From NCBI GenBank assembly GCA_964463655.1, contig CAYXDG010000002.1, positions 1 to 64,000 of the forward strand: 64,000 nucleotides of DNA. The letters run 5' to 3'. The notes beneath the pieces were generated by a model, which was given only the letters and a program-made list of their open reading frames with translations, was not told the DNA's origin and ran no database searches. Of this stretch, positions 25,109 to 33,894 are shown in pieces. The DNA comes from Halothece sp964463655. Its GTDB lineage: Bacteria; Cyanobacteriota; Cyanobacteriia; Cyanobacteriales; Rubidibacteraceae. A program made the position numbers and the translations under genes. Numbering within the stretch: position 1 is the first letter of the stretch; every line of letters begins with the position of its first letter.

Positions 25109-26297
25109 AGCCTTACAATCTGTGCGCGATCGCAGCCTAAACTTATTTGAAAATATAAACCACCAGCAGTTCTGTCTGCAAGCCCATCCCGATTTTAGTC
25201 CAGTGGGCTGGCATTTGGGACATATTGCCTTTACAGAAGGGTTATGGATACTAGAACACCTCAAAGGCACTCCTCCCCTGTATCCTCAATATCGTGAGCT
25301 ATTTGCTGCTGATATCCTTCCCAAAGACCAACGGCAAAATCTCCCCAACCTTGAAACCATCCTCGACTATCTCCACAAAATTCGTGCGGACGTTTTAGAC
25401 TATTTAGAAGTTGCCCCCATAGAAGCACAAAATCGCCTCTGGTGGTGGCTCATTCACCATGAATGTCAACATAACGAAACCATCAGCTTAATCTTACAAC
25501 TGCAACAATTAAACAGCCTGCCTGTGTATCCTCAAACTCCTTCTAACCCCACAGGGGAAGTGATTGCCGATATGGTGAAAATTCCCGCAGGAGAGTTTAC
25601 AATGGGCAGCAATAATCATCCCCAAGATAATGCTCGTTCTGCCCATTCAGTGTATCTTGAATCCTATTGGCTCGATCGCTTTCCTGTCACCTGTGGACAG
25701 TATCGCAAATTTATCAGCGCAGGAGGCTATCAAACCCGTCGCTGGTGGTCAAATGCAGGATGGCAATGGCTACAAGATCATCCCGTCGCCAAACCCTTAT
25801 ATTGGTCAGAAAATAAAGCCTGGGAAGATCATCCTGTATATGGGGTCAGTTGGTACGAAGCAGAAGCCTACGCCAACTTTGTCGGAAAAAGGCTACCCAC
25901 GGAAGCGGAATGGGAAAAAGCAGCCTGTGATCAATCAAACCCCTACCCTTGGGGAAAGTCTTTCCCTAACCCCTCTCATGGCAATTTTGACAGGCGAGTG
26001 GGACAAACCACCCCAGTTAACGCTTACCCCGCAGGAAGAAGTCATCATGGCTGCTATGACCTCTTAGGCAATGTTTGGGAGTGGACAGCTTCTTGGTTTT
26101 CCCCCTATCCCAACTTTGAATTTTATCCCTATCGTGGTTATTCGGAAGTGTATTTCGACAACCAACATCGCGTCTTGCGAGGGGGAAGTTGGGCAACTTG
26201 TCCCTGGGCGCTCGATCGTTGCTGGCGTAACTGGTATTATCCCCATCTGCGTCAATTATTCGTTGGTTTTCGCTGTGCTAAGTCTGTTATTAATTAA
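25062..26297 (+). CDS. egtB: Ergothioneine synthase EgtB (DinB plus FGE-sulfatase domains)
   Basis: A 411-residue non-heme iron enzyme that joins hercynine to a thiol donor. The DinB part holds the iron ligands His51 (HLGH) and H133-x3-H137-x-E139 (HHECQHNE). The FGE-sulfatase part runs from ~175 to the end (PAGEFTMGSNNH, WYEAEAYANFVGKRLPTEAE, LGNVWEWTASW, VLRGGSWAT, VGFRCA). I start at ATG 25062, with GGGAGAGG just upstream; a longer frame from 24960 is only the shadow of egtC. The overlap suggests coupling. A SenA-type selenoneine synthase is the main alternative. Confidence 0.85.
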   Translation: MEALTPTQSHRAAIREALQSVRDRSLNLFENINHQQFCLQAHPDFSPVGWHLGHIAFTEGLWILEHLKGTPPLYPQYRELFAADILPKDQRQNLPNLETILDYLHKIRADVLDYLEVAPIEAQNRLWWWLIHHECQHNETISLILQLQQLNSLPVYPQTPSNPTGEVIADMVKIPAGEFTMGSNNHPQDNARSAHSVYLESYWLDRFPVTCGQYRKFISAGGYQTRRWWSNAGWQWLQDHPVAKPLYWSENKAWEDHPVYGVSWYEAEAYANFVGKRLPTEAEWEKAACDQSNPYPWGKSFPNPSHGNFDRRVGQTTPVNAYPAGRSHHGCYDLLGNVWEWTASWFSPYPNFEFYPYRGYSEVYFDNQHRVLRGGSWATCPWALDRCWRNWYYPHLRQLFVGFRCAKSVIN

Positions 26298-26309
26298 CCT
26301 TGGGAAACA

Positions 26310-26897
26310 ATGACCCTGTATATTCAAGACCCTAAGCTGAAAAACCAATATCGTAGCACTGGCATTGTCAAAGGTCTTTATCTTCCCAGCGATACAGCCA
26401 GCGCCCAAGGAGTCTTAATGACCCCTGATGGCATTTTTTCGGCTGAATTATTTCCAAAATGGTGGCAACCTCCCACTCAAGAATTAGTCTGGAATTGTTG
26501 GCTAAAAACTTTAGAGAAAGAGCCTTCATTACACTTTATTCTCAAGGGAAGTTATCGCGATGAAGAAGGAAATCGTCTTCCGCCAGACCGTATTTTAGAA
26601 GATCGATTTAGCATTCGAGGAAATTTATTGTTTTGGAATGAAGATCAAGGAAATTTTGCTATTAATATTTGTCCCAATAAAAATGGACTCCGACGGTTTC
26701 CTCCATTTTTTATTAAGATTCAAGGCAACTTAGTGAATCCGAAAGCAGGAGCATTTTGGGAAGTAGAAGCCGTGAGAAAAGGGAAAGATTTAATTCTAGT
26801 AGAAGCTCAAGAAGTTTTCCCACCCTTGAAGAAGAAGAAAAAAGACAAACAGAAAGGGAAAAAGCAAGACAGAGAAAAATCAAGGGAACAGGGCTAA
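26310..26897 (+). CDS. Conserved hypothetical protein with lysine-rich tail
   Basis: A 195-residue soluble protein starting 12 nt after egtB, so probably in the same transcript. The body is beta-rich (TGIVKGLYLPSD, FSIRGNLLFWNEDQGNFAI, RRFPPFFIKIQGNLV). The last ~25 residues are almost all Lys, Asp, Gln and Arg, a disordered basic tail that could touch nucleic acid or membranes. I believe it belongs to a cyanobacteria-only family, but I cannot name one and assign no function. Confidence 0.7.
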   Translation: MTLYIQDPKLKNQYRSTGIVKGLYLPSDTASAQGVLMTPDGIFSAELFPKWWQPPTQELVWNCWLKTLEKEPSLHFILKGSYRDEEGNRLPPDRILEDRFSIRGNLLFWNEDQGNFAINICPNKNGLRRFPPFFIKIQGNLVNPKAGAFWEVEAVRKGKDLILVEAQEVFPPLKKKKKDKQKGKKQDREKSREQG

Positions 26898-26961
26898 CTT
26901 AAAAATACCCGATTTAATGCGTCTTAGCTTATCTAACCAGATAGCAGCAAACAATGACCAG

Positions 26962-27924
26962 TTAGCAGTCATCATTGGTAGAAAGCTCTTTCTTTTGGCG
27001 CTTACATTGATACATTTTTTGATCGGCTTCCTCACAAGCGACGGTTAATCCTTGACTAGGGTGACGAGACGCATAACCCACAGAAGCTCGAATCTTTTCA
27101 GTATTTAGGGATGCTTGAATCCGTTTTGCTAATTGTTGAATCTGTTGTTGATCACATTCTATTCCTAACACCGCAAACTCATCTCCTCCCAGACGAGCGA
27201 TAATATCTTGTTCTCGCACGGCTAAGCGAATGCTTTGTCCAGCATGGTAGATTAAGCGATCGCCTGCAATGTGTCCTTCCGTATCATTAACTTTTTTTAA
27301 GTCATCTAGATCGATATAAATCACTCCCGCAGCATATCCATACTGTTGACAGCGTTTTTCTTCTGCAGCGAGTAGTTTCTCCCATCCCCGACGATTGTAT
27401 AATTTGGTTAAGATATCGCTCATGGCTTCTGCATGGATGCGTTCGAGATTCCGCGCTTGTTCTTTGTATTTGAGTTCATTTTCCAGAATGGTCGAGAGGA
27501 GTTTCGCCAATAGTTCGACAGTGGACAATTCTTCTTTAATCCACTCCGACTGCGGATCAGGGTCGATCGCACACAGTGTTCCAAATAACGACCCATCGCT
27601 CAAAACAAGGGGAATACCCACATAAGCGCCAATGGAAACTTGTTTTCCGATGGGTGCTTCCACATAAGCAGGGATAGTCTTGACTTGAGGAGCAATGCAG
27701 GGGCCTTTTCCCTCCACCATACGGGAGCAAAAAGAATCTGACCAACAAAAAACATCTCCTTCTTTAACACCATAACCATGATCTTCAACTTGTAGCGTAA
27801 TCCAGTCTTCTCCTTGGGTGCGAGTGACCATCCAAAGTTTAAAACCAAGACGTTGGTGGAGATAAGATAACACAGTACGTGCCGCTGACTCAAAATCAGC
27901 AAAAGGCTTTATTATTTCTAGCAT
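26962..27924 (-). CDS. GAF-GGDEF diguanylate cyclase
   Basis: A 320-residue protein. The GAF domain spans ~1-150 (VSIGAYVGIPLVLSDGSLFGTLCAIDPDP). The GGDEF domain spans ~165-315 with an intact active site ARLGGDEFAVLG and the product-inhibition site RxxD (REQD) exactly five residues before it. It should make cyclic di-GMP under feedback control. The GAF ligand is unknown; the Cys and His residues there do not clearly mark a bilin site, so phytochrome-type light sensing is not supported. It converges with the egtB-linked gene. Confidence 0.9.
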   Translation of the reverse strand: MLEIIKPFADFESAARTVLSYLHQRLGFKLWMVTRTQGEDWITLQVEDHGYGVKEGDVFCWSDSFCSRMVEGKGPCIAPQVKTIPAYVEAPIGKQVSIGAYVGIPLVLSDGSLFGTLCAIDPDPQSEWIKEELSTVELLAKLLSTILENELKYKEQARNLERIHAEAMSDILTKLYNRRGWEKLLAAEEKRCQQYGYAAGVIYIDLDDLKKVNDTEGHIAGDRLIYHAGQSIRLAVREQDIIARLGGDEFAVLGIECDQQQIQQLAKRIQASLNTEKIRASVGYASRHPSQGLTVACEEADQKMYQCKRQKKELSTNDDC

Positions 27925-28085
27925 TGATTTATCATTTATGGGCTTAATTCAGTGCAACAATGACCAACCAATTTGATGCTCTCCAATGAACTAATCAGTT
28001 ATTTTTCCTGAAAATTTTGAATGTTGAGGGAAAGAAGAATTGGCTTGAGCAAATTAACCCCTCTCCCTCAATTCTTGAATGGCCT

Positions 28086-30002
28086 TTATTGTCTCACTGC
28101 TGAAGTTGCTTTTTCTGTGGTGAAGAATGCAGACAAGACTTGTTCAGCAACTTGAGAACTGGTTAACCCTAAATCTGCTTTTGCTTCTTCGGGTTTGGCG
28201 TGATCCACTAACTTATCAGGAACACCAAACCGTTTTACAGGGACTAAGATGTTGTTATCCATGAGCGCTTCTGTGACTGCTGAGCCAAAACCACCCATTA
28301 AGCAACCTTCTTCAAGGGTGACAACACGCCCAATTTTTTGTGCTAAAGGCAAGATTAACTCAGTATCTAAAGGTTTGACAAAGCGAGCATTGATCACAGT
28401 GGCTTCGATGCTATGTTCACTGAGAATTTCTGCAGCTTGCATCGCGGTAGAAACCATTGTCCCATAGCCTAAGAGCAAGATATCATCGCCATTGCGAAGA
28501 ATTTCCCCTTTGCCAATTTCCACAGGTTCCCAACCTTCTTCCATGAGAGGAACACCGATACCATTGCCCCGAGGATAACGCATCGCGATCGGGCTATCTG
28601 TATAGTTGACTCCTGTGACAGTCATGCGTTGTAATTCTGCTTCGTCTTTCGGAGCCATAATCACCATATTCGGCAGACAGCGCAGATAAGCGATATCGTA
28701 CATTCCTTGGTGGGTGGGGCCATCTGCACCGACAATTCCTGCACGGTCTAAACAGAAGAAGACGGGTAAGTTTTGAATGCAGACATCGTGAATAATCTGA
28801 TCATAGGCTCGTTGGAGGAAGGTGGAGTAAATGGCAGCAACTGGGCGCATTCCTTCGCACGCTAAACCCGCAGCTAAGGTAACGGCGTGTTGTTCAGCAA
28901 TGCCCACATCAACGTACTGAGCGGGGAGTTTTTGCTGTAATTTATCTAACCCTGTTCCCGTCGCCATTGCTGCGGTGATGCCGATAATTTTGGGGTTATT
29001 TTCCGCCAGTTTGGTTAGGGTGTGGGCGAAAACTTTGCAGTATTTCGGGGGTTTGGGTTTAGTAGAGGGTTGCGCTTTTCCTGTGGCGATATTAAAAGCA
29101 CTTTGAGCATGATAGCCTACTTGGTCTTTTTCTGCGATCGCGTAGCCTTTGCCTTTTGTGGTCGCCACATGGACAAACACAGGGCCTGGCACTTGATGGG
29201 CTTGTTTGAAAGTATGAATCAATTCATTTAAGTTATGTCCATCAATGGGTCCGAAGTATTTAAAGCCCAATTCTTCAATCACCGCGCCCACCTTGGGGAC
29301 TGCTAAGCGTTTCATCCCTTCTTTCATCCGTTCCATTTCAGGGGTGAGGGATTCGCCAAAAAAGGGTAAATGTTTAAATTGCTCTTCTAAATTGTCACTT
29401 AAAAACTGCACTGGTGGCGATAAACGAACTTTATTGAGATAGCGAGAAATCGCTCCCACATTAGGAGAAATCGACATTTCGTTATCATTAAGCACCACCA
29501 TTAAATTAGTCTGGGGGAGATGTCCCGCGTGGTTAATCGCTTCTAGTGCCATCCCGCCTGTTAAAGCGCCATCACCGATGATGGAAACCACTTTAAAGTT
29601 TTCTCCCTTCGCATCTCGCGCTAAAGCCATGCCTAACCCCGCAGAAATACTTGTCGAGGCGTGTCCAGCACCAAAATGGTCAAATTTGCTCTCACAGCGT
29701 TTGAGATAGCCTGCAATGCCATCTTTTTGACGGAGGGTGTGGAATTGCTGATAGCGTCCTGTAATCATTTTATGGGGATAGGCTTGGTGTCCCACATCCC
29801 AAATCACTTTATCTTTGTCTAAATCGAGGGTTTGATATAAGCCAAGGGTTAATTCAACGACTCCTAAACCAGGTCCGAGGTGTCCGCCACTGGTGGAAAC
29901 GGTTTCTAAGTGTTTTTCCCGAATTTGTCGGGCGATGGTTTCCAGTTGACGAATGGATAACCCGTGTAGCTGGTTTGGATGGGTAATTTCGCTAATGTGC
30001 AT
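28086..30002 (-). CDS. dxs: 1-deoxy-D-xylulose-5-phosphate synthase
   Basis: A 638-residue thiamine-diphosphate enzyme that condenses pyruvate and glyceraldehyde 3-phosphate, the first step of the MEP isoprenoid pathway. Motifs include the N-terminal VSTSGGHLGPGLGVVELT, DVGHQAYPHKM, the thiamine site GDGALTGGMALEAINHAG, YVDVGIAEQHAVTLAAGLA with the key Glu, and DRAGIVGADGPTHQG. Full length for the family. It supplies precursors for carotenoids, phytol and quinones. The 269 bp upstream (30003-30271) holds no gene that I can see. Confidence 0.97.
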   Translation of the reverse strand: MHISEITHPNQLHGLSIRQLETIARQIREKHLETVSTSGGHLGPGLGVVELTLGLYQTLDLDKDKVIWDVGHQAYPHKMITGRYQQFHTLRQKDGIAGYLKRCESKFDHFGAGHASTSISAGLGMALARDAKGENFKVVSIIGDGALTGGMALEAINHAGHLPQTNLMVVLNDNEMSISPNVGAISRYLNKVRLSPPVQFLSDNLEEQFKHLPFFGESLTPEMERMKEGMKRLAVPKVGAVIEELGFKYFGPIDGHNLNELIHTFKQAHQVPGPVFVHVATTKGKGYAIAEKDQVGYHAQSAFNIATGKAQPSTKPKPPKYCKVFAHTLTKLAENNPKIIGITAAMATGTGLDKLQQKLPAQYVDVGIAEQHAVTLAAGLACEGMRPVAAIYSTFLQRAYDQIIHDVCIQNLPVFFCLDRAGIVGADGPTHQGMYDIAYLRCLPNMVIMAPKDEAELQRMTVTGVNYTDSPIAMRYPRGNGIGVPLMEEGWEPVEIGKGEILRNGDDILLLGYGTMVSTAMQAAEILSEHSIEATVINARFVKPLDTELILPLAQKIGRVVTLEEGCLMGGFGSAVTEALMDNNILVPVKRFGVPDKLVDHAKPEEAKADLGLTSSQVAEQVLSAFFTTEKATSAVRQ

Positions 30003-30271
30003 AGGTTGCGTTGCTTTACAAGTCCTACCGTTTAATGTTGCCGATTATCTTCTACTGTAAAGGATTTAAACGAGTTATTTCTTTACTTTTGTTGCAAATT
30101 GCAATCTCAACTTAAATTACCAGTTCAAAGTGACCAGTGACAAATAAATTTGCATACTCGGATGATCTGTTTTTCTTTTTTAAAATAGAAACTCCTCCCT
30201 TATTAAGGTAGTAGTCACTTTGTAGCACTAATTGTTCAAAATGGTATTAATTGTTGAAAGTGCCTTTTTTC

Positions 30272-30577
30272 TTATTCATTCTCTTGGTCATCATTGCGAC
30301 GGATATATTCAAAAATGAGGTCTAATATCCGTTGATTTTCCACTTGTAAGCCTCGAATCTCTGTTGTCATCTCATCAATTCTTGCTAGGATAGCTTGACG
30401 TTCTCTTGTGGCTGCTTCTCTTTCCTCTTGGGCTTCAGCCGCCGTTCTGGCTAAGGTTTGAATCACACGAGCGTTAGAATTTACCAAGTCTCTGGTTTCT
30501 TGGTCAGATTGTCTCAGTTCCCTGACAGAGGCGGCTAATTGGTCAACCATTTCATCTGTCCATCTTTCGGTTGTCAT
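30272..30577 (-). CDS. Small coiled-coil protein, unknown function
   Basis: A 101-residue acidic protein that is almost wholly helical and coiled-coil (LAASVRELRQSDQETRDLV, EREAATRERQAILARIDEM, LQVENQRILDLIFEYIRR). I start at the ATG ending at 30577, since GGAGGAG stands just before it; the open frame continues upstream to 30646 without such support. It lies 58 nt downstream of the OmpR-type regulator and in the same direction, so it may be in its transcript. Short helical proteins of this kind are common in cyanobacteria and mostly uncharacterised. Confidence 0.68.
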   Translation of the reverse strand: MTTERWTDEMVDQLAASVRELRQSDQETRDLVNSNARVIQTLARTAAEAQEEREAATRERQAILARIDEMTTEIRGLQVENQRILDLIFEYIRRNDDQENE

Positions 30578-30635
30578 TTGAATTTTGCTCCTCCTCCAAA
30601 TGAAACTTGTAACAAATTTGCCGCGAACGGAATAA

Positions 30636-31316
30636 TCACTTGTCAATGATCAAGCGATAGCCTTTTCCATAAACAGTATGAATTAAGGTTTTCTCATCGG
30701 GTGCTTCAATTTTACGGCGCAATAAACGGACTAATGCTGCTAAAACATTGCTACTTGGGGGACTGTCTTCTCCCCAAAGATGTTGATAAATTTGTTGATG
30801 GGTTAACAGTTGGTCTGGGTTTTGCATAAAATAGCTTAAGAGTTTGGTTTCTTTTTCTGAAAGTTCGATCGCTCTGCGATTACGATAAGCAATTTGATTG
30901 TCTTGATCTAATTCTAAATCAGATAATTTGAGACGAGAATTCATCATGTTTTCTTGAGTTGATCGCCGTAATAAAGCCCTCACTCTGGCTAAAAATTCTC
31001 GCAATTCAAAAGGTTTAACAATATAGTCATCTGCACCGACATCCAACCCTTCTACACGGTCATCAACAGTATCTTTAGCCGTTAGGAATAAAACAGGAGT
31101 TTGATGATTGCGCGATCGCAGACTCCGACATACCTCTAACCCTGACTTTTCAGGCATTAACCAATCTAAAATTAACAGATTATATTCATTTTTTTCGGCT
31201 AACTCTTCCCCAATGATACCATTATTCGCCACATCGACTTGATAGCCTTCTTCGGTTAAGACGCGAGACAAAGGGGTTGTTAATTCTTTTTCATCATCCA
31301 CTAAGAGAATTTTCAT
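30636..31316 (-). CDS. OmpR-family response regulator, RppA-like
   Basis: A 226-residue regulator with receiver domain (phosphoacceptor Asp51 in LLILDWLMPE, Lys in VKPFE) and a C-terminal winged helix (LSEKETKLLSYFMQNPDQLL, VLAALVRLLRRKIEAPDEK, VYGKGYRL). The sequence resembles RppA/NrsR-type regulators of Synechocystis, which respond to redox or metal signals with a sensor kinase RppB. No histidine kinase is adjacent, so the pairing and targets are unknown. Confidence 0.85.
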   Translation of the reverse strand: MKILLVDDEKELTTPLSRVLTEEGYQVDVANNGIIGEELAEKNEYNLLILDWLMPEKSGLEVCRSLRSRNHQTPVLFLTAKDTVDDRVEGLDVGADDYIVKPFELREFLARVRALLRRSTQENMMNSRLKLSDLELDQDNQIAYRNRRAIELSEKETKLLSYFMQNPDQLLTHQQIYQHLWGEDSPPSSNVLAALVRLLRRKIEAPDEKTLIHTVYGKGYRLIIDK

Positions 31317-31404
31317 CGGCTAAACTTGAATCGACAAATTCATTAAAGCTGTTGCACAACTATTAGTCATTCTGAATTGTTTACCCTCAACCCAACCGAC
31401 AAAC

Positions 31405-31425
31405 AACCAATAACCAATCACCAAT
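31405..31425 (+). repeat. (AACCAAT)3 heptamer array
   Basis: Units AACCAAT, AACCAAT and CACCAAT lie 54 nt before the PfkB kinase start. It is a short member of the heptamer arrays found before several genes here. Confidence 0.5.
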
Positions 31426-31479
31426 TTAATGATAGAATAACAAAATTGTAAACAATCGCAAAGAGAAAAGAGAAAGTGT

Positions 31480-32466
31480 ATGGCATATAACGTCTATGGT
31501 ATCGGAAACGCACTGTTAGACATTGAGTTTAAAGTTACTCCTGATCTCCTCCAAGAGTTAGGAATTGATAAAGGTGTGATGACGCTCATTGAAGCCGATC
31601 GCCAACAAGAGTTAATTAACCAGTTAGGCGACTACATGGGAAAGAAAAGCGGCGGTGGATCGGCAGCTAACACCATGTTTGCCATTAGTCAGTTTGGTGG
31701 AAAGTGTTTCTATTCCTGTAAAGTGGCTAATGATGCAATGGGAGAGTCTTATTTGCAAGATTTGGTCGATGCTGGCATTGATACCAATTTACAACAGCAA
31801 GAGCGGGAATCTGGCATTACAGGACAGTGTTTAGTGTTTGTTACCCCAGATGCCGATCGCAGCATGAATACTCATTTAGGTATTTCTGCTCAGTTTTCCG
31901 AGAAAGAATTAGTCGAAAGCGCGATCGCCGATTCAGAATACCTCTACATTGAAGGATATCTCGTCACTGACCCCACTAGCAAGGCAGCAGCGATCAAAGC
32001 GCGAGAAATCGCCCAAAAAGCAGGAAACAAAGTCGCTCTTTCCCTGTCTGACTTGAATATGGCAAAATTCTTTAAACAAGGTTTCCTCGAAATGATTGGT
32101 CAAGGAATTGACTTAATTTTTTCCAACGAAACCGAAGCACTGACAATGGCGGAAACAGAAGACTTAGCCAAAGCCTGTGATTATCTGAAAACCCTCAGTA
32201 AAGGCTTTGTGATTACTCGTGGTGCTGAGGGAGCATTAGTTTATGATGGAAATAATCTCATAGAAATTGCTCCGAACTCCGTAAAAGCAGTGGATACAGT
32301 CGGCGCTGGAGATATGTTTGCTGGTGCATTCCTCTATGGAATTACTAACGGTATGAGTTATTCTGATGCGGGAAAACTCGCTTCCGCTGCTTCTGCGCGT
32401 TTAGTAACAAGTTACGGCCCCCGCTTAGAGCCACAAGAAGCAAAAGAAATTCTAGCTCAAGTTTAA
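31480..32466 (+). CDS. PfkB/ribokinase-family sugar or adenosine kinase
   Basis: A 328-residue PfkB-fold kinase. The first signature is KKSGGGSAANTMFAISQFGG (residues ~55-74) and the second is VDTVGAGDMFAGAFLYGI with the catalytic Asp (residues ~265-282). Such enzymes are often named adenosine kinase or carbohydrate kinase in cyanobacteria; sequence alone does not decide between nucleoside and sugar. GAGAAAAGAGAAAG before the ATG is a weak ribosome site. Stand-alone gene. Confidence 0.85.
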   Translation: MAYNVYGIGNALLDIEFKVTPDLLQELGIDKGVMTLIEADRQQELINQLGDYMGKKSGGGSAANTMFAISQFGGKCFYSCKVANDAMGESYLQDLVDAGIDTNLQQQERESGITGQCLVFVTPDADRSMNTHLGISAQFSEKELVESAIADSEYLYIEGYLVTDPTSKAAAIKAREIAQKAGNKVALSLSDLNMAKFFKQGFLEMIGQGIDLIFSNETEALTMAETEDLAKACDYLKTLSKGFVITRGAEGALVYDGNNLIEIAPNSVKAVDTVGAGDMFAGAFLYGITNGMSYSDAGKLASAASARLVTSYGPRLEPQEAKEILAQV

Positions 32467-32492
32467 CCCGTAGTTTAGCCTGTAGGTTGGGT

Positions 32493-32542
32493 GAATACAG
32501 TTACCAATTGTAGGTTGGGTGGAGGAAACGAAACCCAACATT
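32493..32542. repeat. TGTAGGTTGGGT / AACCCAACA dispersed repeat
   Basis: TGTAGGTTGGGT occurs twice (near 32490 and 32510), and AACCCAACA at about 32533 closes an inverted repeat with the second. This is the common cyanobacterial intergenic element. It lies between the convergent PfkB and pstS genes and could end both transcripts. Confidence 0.5.
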
Positions 32543-32591
32543 CATCGTTGTTTGTTATTCGTTTTGATCCGACTCCCGACTCCTTTCTTTT

Positions 32592-32633
32592 GGTAACTGA
32601 TCACTGGTAACTGGTCACTGATAACTGGTTATT
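32592..32633. repeat. 14-bp tandem repeat (GGTAACTGATCACT)3 at the pstS 3' end
   Basis: Three adjoining 14-bp units, GGTAACTGATCACT, GGTAACTGGTCACT and GATAACTGGTTATT. Each unit is itself two related heptamers. The pstS stop codon falls inside the third unit, so the last residue or two of PstS derive from the repeat. Confidence 0.6.
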
Positions 32634-33720
32634 GATTCATTTCAAAATTAACTGATAATTTCGCCTCTTTCCGAAACAAGTCTTCAATCTTAAAATTGAT
32701 CGGGGTTTTCCCTTCAAACACTGTTCCAGTTTGTTTACTTTCCATGCGTTTCACTGCTAAATTGTAAATCTCATCGGGAAGCGGAATCGATCCCACAACA
32801 TTAACAAAAGGTCTTCCCTGAGTCAGATAGTATTCCATAAATGCTTTTAATTCAGGTTTGTTTTCAACAGCATTGGCATTTACATAAATGAATAACGGAC
32901 GAGATAACGGTTGATATTCACCACTTCTGACTGTTTCTCGTGAAGGTTCTACTGCACCCTCCCCATTATCAATGGCAAGTGCTTTTAAGTCTCCGCGATT
33001 TTCCTCAAAATAAGAGTAACCAAAATATCCTAAACTATAAAGGTCTTCACTCACACCGCGCACAATTAAGGTATCGTCTTCACTATCAATGTAGTCTTGG
33101 CGACTGACTTCTGCTTCTCCCATAATCGCTTCGGTAAAATAGTCATAAGTCCCAGAGTCAGTTCCAGCCCCATATAAGTTTAAGGGACGACGGGGCCAAT
33201 CGGAACGCACCTGATCCCACTGTGTAATGTTGTTCTCAGCGCTAGGCTGCCAGATGGTTTCTAATTCTTCAGTGGTGATGGTATTCACCCAATCGTTTTT
33301 CGGATGAACGACAACTGTTAACGCATCATAAGCAACGGGTAATTCAATATACTTCACCCCATTCTCTTCACAGGTTTTCATTTCCGAAGTTGTAATTGGA
33401 CGTGAAGCATTATTGATGTCGGTTTCTCCTTTACAAAAGCGACGAAAACCACCGCCAGTTCCTGATACTTTCACTCTAATTTCTGGTTGATCAGAGGAAA
33501 TGAGTTGATATTCTTGGGCGATTTCATTGGTAATAGGATACACCGTACTTGAACCATCGATTTCAATGGCAGTTTGAGAGGAATTATTTTGGGATTCATT
33601 GCTGGGAGAACTACAACTACTGGCAAATGTTAATATTCCTATAAAAATAAATACGGGTTTAGTCGTCATTTTTAAGACATTTCTTGGCTGGGTAATCATT
33701 GCTTTATTCCTTAGGATCAA
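32629..33720 (-). CDS. PstS-family phosphate-binding lipoprotein
   Basis: A 363-residue periplasmic solute-binding protein. The N terminus has a hydrophobic stretch ending in the lipobox FASSC36, so it is likely a lipoprotein. The phosphate-binding signature is IDGSSTVYPITNEIAQ, with SGTGGGFRRFCKGETDINNASRPI downstream (in two stretches) and GTDSGTYDYF later. No pstCAB genes follow, as for stand-alone SphX-type proteins. ATG codons at residues 8 and 18 are other possible starts. I looked upstream for tandem Pho-box octamers and found none convincing. Confidence 0.88.
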   Translation of the reverse strand: MILRNKAMITQPRNVLKMTTKPVFIFIGILTFASSCSSPSNESQNNSSQTAIEIDGSSTVYPITNEIAQEYQLISSDQPEIRVKVSGTGGGFRRFCKGETDINNASRPITTSEMKTCEENGVKYIELPVAYDALTVVVHPKNDWVNTITTEELETIWQPSAENNITQWDQVRSDWPRRPLNLYGAGTDSGTYDYFTEAIMGEAEVSRQDYIDSEDDTLIVRGVSEDLYSLGYFGYSYFEENRGDLKALAIDNGEGAVEPSRETVRSGEYQPLSRPLFIYVNANAVENKPELKAFMEYYLTQGRPFVNVVGSIPLPDEIYNLAVKRMESKQTGTVFEGKTPINFKIEDLFRKEAKLSVNFEMNQ

Positions 33721-33894
33721 GATCGTAGTCTCTTTTTATATTCAATATATCAAAAAAAATTGATGTGAGGGAGAGGAATGGGCTTAAAACTATTAATTTT
33801 TATAAATTATTGTAAATCGAGTGATTTAACTCTTTCATGATTAAATCTTAATTTTGTTATAATATGAGCAGAGAAGATGACGGAGTTAAGTATA

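Noticed and set aside
33720..33870. Possible Pho boxes upstream of the pstS-like gene
   Set aside because: TTTAACTC and CTTAATTT-like octamers are present but not in the tandem 11-bp spacing expected; the region is simply AT-rich.
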